Of a DNA stretch of 54,518 bases, positions 43,065-50,120 are shown piece after piece. The translations under genes and the position numbers were made by a program. The notes beneath the pieces were generated by a model, which saw only the letters and a program-made list of their open reading frames with translations, did not search any database and was not told the origin of the DNA. The DNA comes from Betaproteobacteria bacterium (GTDB taxonomy: Bacteria > Pseudomonadota > Gammaproteobacteria > Burkholderiales > Rhodocyclaceae). Position 1 is the first letter of the stretch; each line of letters begins with the position of its first letter. The DNA lies in contig WQZF01000011.1 in assembly GCA_009780885.1 (NCBI GenBank), forward strand, positions 1 to 54,518, in the 5' to 3' direction.

Positions 43065-44070
43065 CGGCAAAATCATCTTGTATCAGGTAGACGATGGCAA
43101 GGTCACAGTGGATGTGCGCTTTGAGGACGAGACGTTCTGGCTGACGCAGAAAGCCATGTCGGAACTTTTCGATGTGGAGCCGCACACCATCACGTATCAC
43201 TTGCAGGAAATCTACAAAACCGGGGAATTGGAGGAGGCGGCAACTACTCGAAAAATTCGAGCAGTTCGCAAGGAAGGCAATCGCAGCGTGGAACGCGAGT
43301 TGCAGTTCTACGACCTTGACGCTGCCATTGCGGTCGGCTATCGCGTGAATTCCAAAAAAGCCACCCGGTTTCGGCAGTGGGCAACCAGAACCCTGAAGGA
43401 ATATATTCAAAAAGGGTTTCTCCTCAATGATGAGATGCTGAAAAACGGCAGACCTTTCGGGCGCGACTATTTCGACGAGCTGCTTGAGCGTATCCGCGAA
43501 ATCCGCGCCAGCGAGAGGCGGGCGTACCAGAAGATCGCGGATATTTTTGAACAATGCAGCTACGACTACGATAAAAACAGCGACTTGACGAAGGAGTTCT
43601 ACGCCTTTGTGCAGAACAAACTCCACTACGCCATCACAGGCAAGACTGCTGCGGAACTCATCAAGGAACGAGCCAGCCTTGAGCACCCAACAATGGGATT
43701 AACCACCTGGAAAACCGCGCCGGGCGGAAAAATTATCAAGCGCGATGTTTCGGTGGCAAAGAACTATCTGAACGAAAAGGAACTTTCCCGCCTGAACCGG
43801 ATCGTCACAATGTTTATTGATTTCGCTGAACTCATGGCGGAGGACGAGGTGCCGATGAACATGGCGGACTGGATTAAAGAGACCGACCGCTTCCTTGCCA
43901 ACAACCGGCGCAAGGTGCTTGAGGGGAAGGGGAACGTTTCCCACGAGGATGCCGTCAAAAAAGCAGAAAGCATTTACGAGCAATTCCGTATCCGGCAAGA
44001 TGCCGAATACATTTCGGAGTTTGACCGAAAAATGGCGAAATACCTCAAGGGAACAGACAACGACGAATGA
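43051..44070 (+). CDS. RhuM-family protein
   Basis: This 339-residue protein of the virulence RhuM family was first noted in a Salmonella pathogenicity island and is common in mobile and defence loci; its molecular role is unknown. It has the N-terminal segment FWLTQKAMSELFDVEPHTITYHL, an HTH-like region, then LDAAIAVGYRVNSKKATRFRQWAT near 95-120. I chose the ATG at 43051 (family start); 43027 would add eight residues. No clear ribosome-binding site is seen. The stop overlaps the start of the dprA-like gene (ATGA). It seems to have been inserted between that gene and the methyltransferase. Confidence 0.88.
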   Translation: MSDTDGKIILYQVDDGKVTVDVRFEDETFWLTQKAMSELFDVEPHTITYHLQEIYKTGELEEAATTRKIRAVRKEGNRSVERELQFYDLDAAIAVGYRVNSKKATRFRQWATRTLKEYIQKGFLLNDEMLKNGRPFGRDYFDELLERIREIRASERRAYQKIADIFEQCSYDYDKNSDLTKEFYAFVQNKLHYAITGKTAAELIKERASLEHPTMGLTTWKTAPGGKIIKRDVSVAKNYLNEKELSRLNRIVTMFIDFAELMAEDEVPMNMADWIKETDRFLANNRRKVLEGKGNVSHEDAVKKAESIYEQFRIRQDAEYISEFDRKMAKYLKGTDNDE

Positions 44071-44606
44071 CACCCGCCCCCATCCTTCTTCCGCCGCATC
44101 TCGCCCCGCGCATTGAACCGGAAACCGCAGCGCGCCTCACCGGCGTGGGCAACGCGGAGTTATTGGAAGAACCGCTCATCGGCTTCATCGCCTCCCGCGC
44201 CTGCCCCGCCAGGGTGCTGATCGAAACCCTCGACCTCGTGCCGCAATGGGCGCGGACAGGCCGCGTCATCGTGAGCGGCTTTCACTCGCCGCTGGAACAG
44301 CAAGTCCTCAAATCCCTGCTGCGCCGCCAGGGCCGTGCCGTCAAGCTGCTGGCGCGCGGCTTCGGCAATAGCGGCTACCGCCTCGCTGAAGAGGAACGCG
44401 AAGCGATCGCCGCAAACCGCCTGCTCGTCCTCAGCGCCTTTCCGCCTGCCGTTGCTCGCACCACCCGCGCCACCGCGCTGGAACGCAACAAACTCGTTTT
44501 GGCTCTGGCAAACGAAGTCCTCGTCCCCCACGTCGCCCCCGGCAGCCCACTCGCGGCATTGCTTCAGGAGGCGGCGGCGCATGGAAAAACAAAGGTTATT
44601 TTCTAA
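44067..44606 (+). CDS. short DprA/Smf-like protein
   Basis: This 179-residue protein has Rossmann-like features of DprA/Smf: VIVSGFHSPLEQQVLKSLLR, then NRLLVLSAFPP and the ALERNKLVLALANEVLVPHVAPGS segment. DprA loads RecA on incoming single-stranded DNA; full-length DprA is 290 residues or more, so this is a compact relative. The end of the gene lies in the AT-rich palindrome, which supplies the TAA stop at 44604-44606, so the C-terminus may be trimmed. The ATGA overlap with rhuM, and the same overlap in the remnant behind the methyltransferase, mark an operon. A restriction-linked role is inferred. Confidence 0.7.
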   Translation: MTPAPILLPPHLAPRIEPETAARLTGVGNAELLEEPLIGFIASRACPARVLIETLDLVPQWARTGRVIVSGFHSPLEQQVLKSLLRRQGRAVKLLARGFGNSGYRLAEEEREAIAANRLLVLSAFPPAVARTTRATALERNKLVLALANEVLVPHVAPGSPLAALLQEAAAHGKTKVIF

Positions 44607-44675
44607 ATCAGAATCAAGAATTTACAAATAATATAAACTACTGTAGCCGAACATTATTTAAGTAATTTAGAAAAT
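44598..44675 (-). repeat. AT-rich 78-bp palindromic element, copy H
   Basis: The left end ATTTTCTAAATC overlaps the last codons of the dprA-like gene; core CTACTGTAGC; right AATTTAGAAAAT. Arm type 1. It separates the dprA-like gene from the orphan gene downstream. Confidence 0.85.
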
Positions 44676-44747
44676 TTTCCATTTTATCAGCCTGCGCCAA
44701 AAGCCGATGAGGAGAAGCTGTCGCTGGAGATCAGACATTTTGTTCAA

Positions 44748-45368
44748 ATGAGATCCGAGCCCCCTGCCGATCTGGGCAAAAAACGGATTTACATCGAATT
44801 CAAGGGGAGCCCAAAGGCAACAAAATTCCTGGGGGATCAACTCAAGGAGTGGAGCTTCACGGTCGTGGGAACCGGGGAAGAGGCCGAGGCGCAGATTCAG
44901 ATCAAGGGCGCCTATTTCATCTCGGGATCCGGGCGGACGCCGGTGTCGGGAGATATCGAGGATTTATTGGAGAACAAGGCAAAAGTCAGCGCTTCGGATG
45001 AACAAAAAGATGCCTCCCATTCCACCGATGCGGGTTCTATCGTCATTGCAGGAATGATTTCGCACACTCAATTCATTACAGAGTGGGGTCTCCTGGCATC
45101 GGACGCCACGGGGATAGGCGGGAAATTCAACCAATGGCTCACAGGCGATCCTCGCGGTTTCTGTTTTCATCAATCGGATTGCAACCGATTTACAAGCGAG
45201 GTCGTCATGGCGATCACGGGTGATGGCGGCCAATGGCAACACCGTGAGTCCGCCGCAGACCGAAACGTGGTGTTGGGTGCGGTGTTGGTGTCCGCATTGG
45301 AAAACGTCCTGACCCCGTTTTATAGCGTGCGCCCTGCAAGAATTCCGTCCTCCGGAGGGAAGGATTAG
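44748..45368 (+). CDS. orphan protein, probably 5'-truncated
   Basis: This 206-residue ORF from the ATG at 44748 has no recognised family. The reading frame is open without a stop from inside the AT-rich palindrome and codes for a plausible hydrophilic stretch (PAPKADEEKLSLEIRHFVQ) before the first ATG, with no ribosome-binding site. That suggests the true N-terminus, perhaps a signal peptide, was lost at the palindrome. A small hydrophobic patch (GSIVIAGMISHTQFITEWG) lies near residue 100, and a second (VVLGAVLVSALENVLTPF) near the end. Confidence 0.45.
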   Translation: MRSEPPADLGKKRIYIEFKGSPKATKFLGDQLKEWSFTVVGTGEEAEAQIQIKGAYFISGSGRTPVSGDIEDLLENKAKVSASDEQKDASHSTDAGSIVIAGMISHTQFITEWGLLASDATGIGGKFNQWLTGDPRGFCFHQSDCNRFTSEVVMAITGDGGQWQHRESAADRNVVLGAVLVSALENVLTPFYSVRPARIPSSGGKD

Positions 45369-45524
45369 AGCTGCCTTGATTCAAGTTCGCGCACTCTCCC
45401 GCAAGGGGAGATGAGTACTCCCACCGGCGCCAAAGCGCTACCTCCCTCGAAGAAGGAGGCTTGATAAGTCCGCCTCTTTCGAGGGAGATGTCGGCGCAGT
45501 CTTTTGTCGCCCCTCGGCGTTCCC

Positions 45525-45761
45525 TCCACCTCGAACGCTGGCTCGGAACGCGGAAGGAGATGTTGAAGGTTTGAGTTTTTTTTAGCGCGATTTTCTAAAT
45601 TACTGTAATAATTATTTGTTGAAACACACTATAGTAGCGAAATATTATTTAATTAAACTTAGAAATCGTAGGGGCGGCTTGCAACAACCGGACGGCAGAA
45701 TTCACAGGTCTGGGCGAACGAAGCGAAGCCCAATCCATGCTCTCGATTCATTCCTGCGTAA
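45525..45761 (+). repeat. right 237-bp direct repeat (duplicated recG 3' end)
   Basis: It contains the last 50 bases of recG, including the stop codon, followed by an AT-rich palindrome and the shared tail. The DNA before it (45369-45524) does not match recG, so this is a partial duplicate and not a functional gene. Confidence 0.88.
45590..45666 (-). repeat. AT-rich palindromic element, copy I
   Basis: This is the duplicate of copy G in the right direct repeat. Core CACTATAGTAGCG; right end AAACTTAGAAAT. Two of the differences from copy G lie in the right arm. Confidence 0.85.
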
Positions 45762-45810
45762 TGAGCGTATTTATTCACCCGGCAACTATTGATCCGGCCC
45801 ATACACGGGC

Positions 45811-48366
45811 TCAACCCTCCTGCGTTCCTGCCGACCCGGGAAATAACGAGGCGCTTCTCCGCGCCTGCGCCGCCGCGTCTTCGGCCAGCGGGGTCGGGTG
45901 GGGGATTACGGCGTCGAGCGCGCGCAGGGCAACGGCCATGACGGAGGCTCCCTTGCGCTTGCTGGCGAACGCATCGGGGACGGGGATCGGCGTGCCGTAA
46001 TCGGCGGACAGGCGGGCGGCGAGTTCGACCAGCTTGGCGGCCTGGTTTATTCCATCCAGATGCGGCAGCAGCGCGGCGAGGGTTTGCAGCACGCGGTAGC
46101 CGGCGATGGGGTTGATCGAGGCGGCATCGGCCAACGCGGCGGACAGGCGTCCGGCCAGCGCGAATTCGTCCTTGAGATGCGCGGCGATTTCGGCGGCGAA
46201 GGGGGCGGGGTCGAGCAGGCCGGATTCGGCCAGCGAGGCGACGGCTTCGGCGGCGGCGGCGCGATGCTCGGGCATCTTCGCCGACAGGCCGAGCGCCAAT
46301 GCCGACCACACCGGGCCGCGCGGCGCCTGCCGCGTCGCGCCGAGCGCGGCGAGCAGCGCACTGATGCCGCGCACATTGACCACGCGAACGGCGGCATCCA
46401 GCACCGGGTGATAGATGGCGGCCAGCGTGTCCGTGTTTTCCGACAGCAGCCAGGCGGCCCACTGCACGATCTGGTCAAACCCGTCCTGCTCGCGGGCTTC
46501 TTCAGCGCGCAAGGTGTATTCCTCCTGCGTGCCGCCGACGCCCAGGTCGCATCCGGCGCATGTCTCGCCCGGCGTTTCGCCTGCGGGCAACCAGACGGGT
46601 TTTGGGTTCATGCCCAGCACTTCGTCGGATCTGAAATAGCCTTTTCCGGGCGGCAGCAGGACGCGGTTCCAGGCGCAGGCCGCTCTGGGCAGCGGCGCGG
46701 AGATGAATTGCCCCGTGCCCGCGTAGAGTTGCGCCAGCCATTGCCGCAGCTTCGCAAAGTACGCCGTGGATGCCTGTCTCGCGCTCGCGTCGAATTGCTC
46801 CATCAGCAAAGCCGTCGGCGTATGGGTCGGCGCGGGCTTCATATGGAAGCGCCGGTATCCCTCGTACCTGATCTGCCGGGATCGCCGCCCGGCGCGGGCC
46901 AACAGCAAATCGGAGAGATGGCGGCGCGGCGAGGCGTCCATTTTGTCCCACACCGAATCCAGCACTTCCTGCGCCCGCGCCAGCACCGGCTGGCCGGGGA
47001 CGAGACCGGGATGGCTGCCCAGATGTCCGAGGATGCGCGGCAGATCGCGCCCGTGTCCAACGCCTTCCAGACAGGCCGAAACCAGTTCCCACAATTCATC
47101 TTCGCCGGCCAGCGGCGCGAGACTCTCGGGCGCGCGCGCAATCGCCTCGCGGCGCGGTTCGGGAACTGCGACCGGCGTACCCGCCAGCGTGCCGATGTCA
47201 ACAGCCGCCCCAGTCGCCGCCGCGCCGCGCTGATTGGGCAGGATGAGTTTGCGCGCCGAGACTGCGACATCGGCGGGCCAGCTTTCCGCCATGCCGGTGA
47301 CGAGTTCGCTGACCCGCGCGGCATATCCAGGATGCGCTTTCACCAGCGCGGCGAGCAACTTGAGTTGCGCCGCGAGCAGTTTTTTCTCGCTGCGCCCCAG
47401 CACGCCCGGCGAGGCATCGAGCAAGGCATCGGCGTCGATGCGGTCGATGGCGCGGGCAAGCATCTCCTGCGCCAGCCCGACCGTCGTGCCCGGCCCGGTG
47501 GAGAGCAGCGCCAGGTATGTGTCCGCGCGGGTGGCAACTTCCTCCGGCACCGGATCGAGGATGCGCTGAAGGTGGAGATACCAGCGGATGTTGTTGGCGG
47601 AAAAATCCCGCAGCAACGCGCCCAGGCTTTCGTCGAGGAGGCGGGCGCGAAAACCCGGCAGCGTGTCGCAGAGAATGGCGATGGCCTGCCCCCAATCGTC
47701 GTTGTTGCTCAAAAGCCAGTGGCCCCCCATGCCTTCGACGCGGAACAGCGCCCAGAATTCGGCCATCAAGACGCCATCGGATCGGGTAAGCGCGGTGGCG
47801 ATCTCCGCACCGCTTTTGCCTTTCCCGTCGCGCCCCCAGACGATGTTGCGCAAAAACCAGTTGAGGTATTTTTCCGATTCGGGCGCGAGCGCGTGGGCTT
47901 CGATGAGGGCACGGGCAATCGGCCACGCGATTTTGGAGACCACCCAGAATTCTTCGCTCAACGCCTCGATCAAAGCCAGTTGCCAGGCCGTGCTCCGGTC
48001 GCGGGCAGCGGCGATGAAGAACGCCTCCATCACCGGCTCGGCTGCTTGCAGGCGTTTGTGGGCCGCATCGGCAAGCTGTCTCGACCTCAGTCCTGCGGCC
48101 ACCGGGTCAGGGGGGACAACCCAATCGGGGTCGATTTCGGCCACCGCCGCCGGTTTGCCCAGCGCCGCCAGCACATAGCAGGCGCGTGGCGTCGGCCCTT
48201 CGGCCTTGAAGAGTTTGGCCGCCGGCAGGGTACGGGCCAGCGCCGCCCGGTCTTCCTCGTTCGCGTCCGCGAACGCTGCGGCAAAACCGGAAATCTCGTT
48301 CGTATCGTTACTCTCCAGCGCCGCGCGCAGAAGTTTGCGCCGTTCGTTCATCTCCAGCGTGTTCAT
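45811..48366 (-). CDS. DUF6493-like alpha-helical (HEAT-type) protein
   Basis: This 851-residue alpha-helical protein has repeated leucine- and alanine-rich helices typical of HEAT-like repeats. A small cysteine pair (ETCAGCDLG) lies near residue 617. By composition and by its SWIM-protein neighbour I assign it to the DUF6493 type; such genes often occur with a SWIM protein, and in related loci with MoxR ATPase and VWA genes. Neither MoxR nor VWA is present here. GGGAGA is about 7 bases before the ATG. The gene ends next to the island boundary, so downstream partners may have been lost. Confidence 0.6.
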   Translation of the reverse strand: MNTLEMNERRKLLRAALESNDTNEISGFAAAFADANEEDRAALARTLPAAKLFKAEGPTPRACYVLAALGKPAAVAEIDPDWVVPPDPVAAGLRSRQLADAAHKRLQAAEPVMEAFFIAAARDRSTAWQLALIEALSEEFWVVSKIAWPIARALIEAHALAPESEKYLNWFLRNIVWGRDGKGKSGAEIATALTRSDGVLMAEFWALFRVEGMGGHWLLSNNDDWGQAIAILCDTLPGFRARLLDESLGALLRDFSANNIRWYLHLQRILDPVPEEVATRADTYLALLSTGPGTTVGLAQEMLARAIDRIDADALLDASPGVLGRSEKKLLAAQLKLLAALVKAHPGYAARVSELVTGMAESWPADVAVSARKLILPNQRGAAATGAAVDIGTLAGTPVAVPEPRREAIARAPESLAPLAGEDELWELVSACLEGVGHGRDLPRILGHLGSHPGLVPGQPVLARAQEVLDSVWDKMDASPRRHLSDLLLARAGRRSRQIRYEGYRRFHMKPAPTHTPTALLMEQFDASARQASTAYFAKLRQWLAQLYAGTGQFISAPLPRAACAWNRVLLPPGKGYFRSDEVLGMNPKPVWLPAGETPGETCAGCDLGVGGTQEEYTLRAEEAREQDGFDQIVQWAAWLLSENTDTLAAIYHPVLDAAVRVVNVRGISALLAALGATRQAPRGPVWSALALGLSAKMPEHRAAAAEAVASLAESGLLDPAPFAAEIAAHLKDEFALAGRLSAALADAASINPIAGYRVLQTLAALLPHLDGINQAAKLVELAARLSADYGTPIPVPDAFASKRKGASVMAVALRALDAVIPHPTPLAEDAAAQARRSASLFPGSAGTQEG

Positions 48367-48405
48367 CCCTGTCTCCCGAAGTTGTCATTGAGCAAAGGGC
48401 ATTTT

Positions 48406-48528
48406 GAGTCACCCCAAGCTGAAGCTTGGGGATTCCTCGACACAGTGTGGGGCGCCTTCGGCGCCTGCCAGGCGATGTCTCGCTGACCCCGCCATGAATG
48501 GCGGGGATTGCGCTCGACAGGTGTTCAA
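48406..48528 (+). repeat. 123-bp three-hairpin repeat, copy 3
   Basis: The first hairpin reads CCCCAAGCTGAAGCTTGGGG, a paired change relative to CCCCAACCTGAAGGTTGGGG that keeps the stem. The middle hairpin has a C(TTCG)G loop. It lies between the SWIM and DUF6493-like genes, splitting what is probably one operon. Left flank TTTT, right end GTGTTCAA. Confidence 0.85.
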
Positions 48529-48568
48529 AAACTCAGTCCGCTACTCAGTCTATTTCTCAGCCTATTTC

Positions 48569-49948
48569 TCAGCCCATTTCGCCCCGGTCCGCCATGCGCG
48601 CCGCCAGCACATGCTTGCACGGGCCGCGCGTTCCACGGTATTTCGCCCACCACGGGCAGGCGCATTGGTCGTCCGCGGGGTCTGCCGCCAGGCGCACGTC
48701 GTAGGCGATGTCGCCCGAATGCACGCGCATCGCGTTTTCCGACACCCGCACAACAGCGCCGCCCGCGACCAGCGCCTTCGCGTCGGCAAGCCTCGGATGC
48801 AGCGTTTGCAGCGCGTCGGCGCGCACGGGCAAGGGACGGTGGAAATACGCGCCCGCCGCGAGGTCGTAGCCGACCTGCCCCGAAGACGCCAGCAGGTTCA
48901 GCGCGGCATTCACCCGCCCGGCGTCGATGCCGGTATCGCTCACCAGCGCGGGCACGTCGATGCGCGGCTCGAAGCTCAACATTGTCGATATCATCTCCGC
49001 ATCCTCGCCCACCTGCGCGCCCGACAAGGCGTGCAGCACCGATCCTTCGCCGGAGAAGCCGCGCGCCTTTTCCGGCGACAGGCCGATGCTCAGGCGGCCT
49101 CCGGGCAATTCAAACTCCCACGCGGAAGCCGTCGGCAGCGCGCCGGGTTCCACTTCCGGCCCATAGACGCGCAGCCGGTTGGCAAAGCGCAGCAGCGGTT
49201 CGATGACGCGCAGACGCTCCGGCCCGGCCACGCACACCGCGTCCGCGCCAGGCTGCGACCCCAGGCGCAGGCCACGGGCGACGCGGGTTGCCCACATCAC
49301 CGTTTTCGTCGCGCTCTGGCGCGGCAGCGCCTGCGCGAACTGGCGCGTCGCGGCGGCATCCAGCTCATGCCGCAGGCTCATGCCGGCGGCAAGCATCTGC
49401 GTCTCGGCAAAACCCTTCAGCCAGCGCGTGGGCAGCGTCACTTTCTCCTCGACGACCGTGCCTTCGAGCGTGGTCACACGCAACTCGTCGCTGCCGACAT
49501 CCAGGTGCAGCGGCGCGCTGCCGGACAGGCTGGCCAGCGCCTGACGCAGCGGCGGGTTGACATCCACGTTGGTCACGCCCGCCGCGAGGTGGTAAACGTC
49601 CAGCGCCGAAGCATCGACATCCAGCCGCGCGTACACGCCGCAGCAGGCGCTGAACGACTCGAAGCGCAAGCCCTCCGCCGTTGCCGTCACGACCGGATCG
49701 GCTGCCCGCAAGAGCGCCGCCAGCATATTCGGCGGCACGTAAAAGCGCGTGCGCGCCACCCGCGCGAGCGTCAGCAATGCCTGCGCCGTCGCCGCCGGAT
49801 GCTCGACGAAGCCGGAGAAGAAAAAGGGATGTTTCGCCAGGCCGGTAGCCATCATGCCGCCGCTGGTCGATAAACCCAGCCGCGCCATGCTCCCGGCCAC
49901 TTCGAGCTTCGACGGCGCGAGATAGGCGTAATCCAGTTCGGTGCTCAT
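48569..49948 (-). CDS. SWIM zinc-finger protein
   Basis: This 459-residue protein ends with a SWIM-type zinc finger (Cys429, Cys431, Cys444, His446 in CACPWW...PCKH). The rest has no recognised enzyme motif. SWIM fingers bind DNA or protein, and SWIM proteins of this length occur with DUF6493 and, in related loci, MoxR/VWA genes of unknown function. GGGAGGG precedes the ATG. The downstream gene is the DUF6493-like one, 202 bases away, with a repeat between. Confidence 0.8.
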   Translation of the reverse strand: MSTELDYAYLAPSKLEVAGSMARLGLSTSGGMMATGLAKHPFFFSGFVEHPAATAQALLTLARVARTRFYVPPNMLAALLRAADPVVTATAEGLRFESFSACCGVYARLDVDASALDVYHLAAGVTNVDVNPPLRQALASLSGSAPLHLDVGSDELRVTTLEGTVVEEKVTLPTRWLKGFAETQMLAAGMSLRHELDAAATRQFAQALPRQSATKTVMWATRVARGLRLGSQPGADAVCVAGPERLRVIEPLLRFANRLRVYGPEVEPGALPTASAWEFELPGGRLSIGLSPEKARGFSGEGSVLHALSGAQVGEDAEMISTMLSFEPRIDVPALVSDTGIDAGRVNAALNLLASSGQVGYDLAAGAYFHRPLPVRADALQTLHPRLADAKALVAGGAVVRVSENAMRVHSGDIAYDVRLAADPADDQCACPWWAKYRGTRGPCKHVLAARMADRGEMG

Positions 49949-49994
49949 GATCCCTCCCGCTGTTTCAGCTTTTTTAAGGAGTTGTTTTGAGATA

Positions 49995-50072
49995 TTTTTC
50001 TAAATTTACTTAAATAATATTCAGCTACTGTAGTGATTTATATCAAAAAATTATTTAAGTAATTTAGAAAAT
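49995..50072 (+). repeat. AT-rich 78-bp palindromic element, copy J
   Basis: ATTTTTCTAAATTTAC at the left, core GCTACTGTAGTG, right arm TTATTTAAGTAATTTAG then AAAAT (arm type 2). It lies between guaB's 3' end and the SWIM gene's 5' end. Confidence 0.88.
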
Positions 50073-50120
50073 CATGCCCCTCTACGACCTTGGGAAATGA
50101 CGAGGCGCTTCGCGCCCCTT

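Larger units (their letters stand above)
35754..45761. mobile_element. candidate 9.8-kb genomic/defence island bounded by 237-bp direct repeats
   Basis: The direct repeats at 35754-35990 and 45525-45761 are equal in length and differ at about four positions. Each contains the last 50 bases of recG, an AT-rich palindrome and a further 94 bases. The unit between them holds a PLD-helicase, a methyltransferase, rhuM, a dprA-like gene, a partial paralogue and an orphan. No integrase, transposase or tRNA is visible. Movement may have been by homologous recombination between repeats or by a recombinase supplied from elsewhere. Confidence 0.65.
45369..45810. other. island right end without genes
   Basis: The stretch holds a CTCCCTCGAA/TTTCGAGGGAG inverted repeat (about 45431-45488), then the right direct repeat. 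From 45762 it has TTATTCACCCGGCAA, which also occurs at the edge of the GGATGGGTAGAGCG-type repeats. No coding sequence is supported. Confidence 0.5.

Noticed and set aside
35754-45761. Integrative element with tRNA attachment site
   Set aside because: No tRNA and no integrase in the window; the duplicated segment is the recG 3' end plus a repeat.
45898-48486. 862-codon plus-strand ORF opposite the DUF6493-like gene
   Set aside because: It is an antisense shadow; composition is Arg/Gly/Gln-rich and it runs through the 123-bp repeat.
48404-49873. 489-codon plus-strand ORF opposite the SWIM gene
   Set aside because: It starts in the repeat and is antisense to a frame with a complete SWIM motif and ribosome-binding site.
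1625-50072. CRISPR array made of the AT-rich repeats
   Set aside because: Copies are thousands of bases apart, are palindromic near-80-mers without regular spacers, and no cas gene is present.
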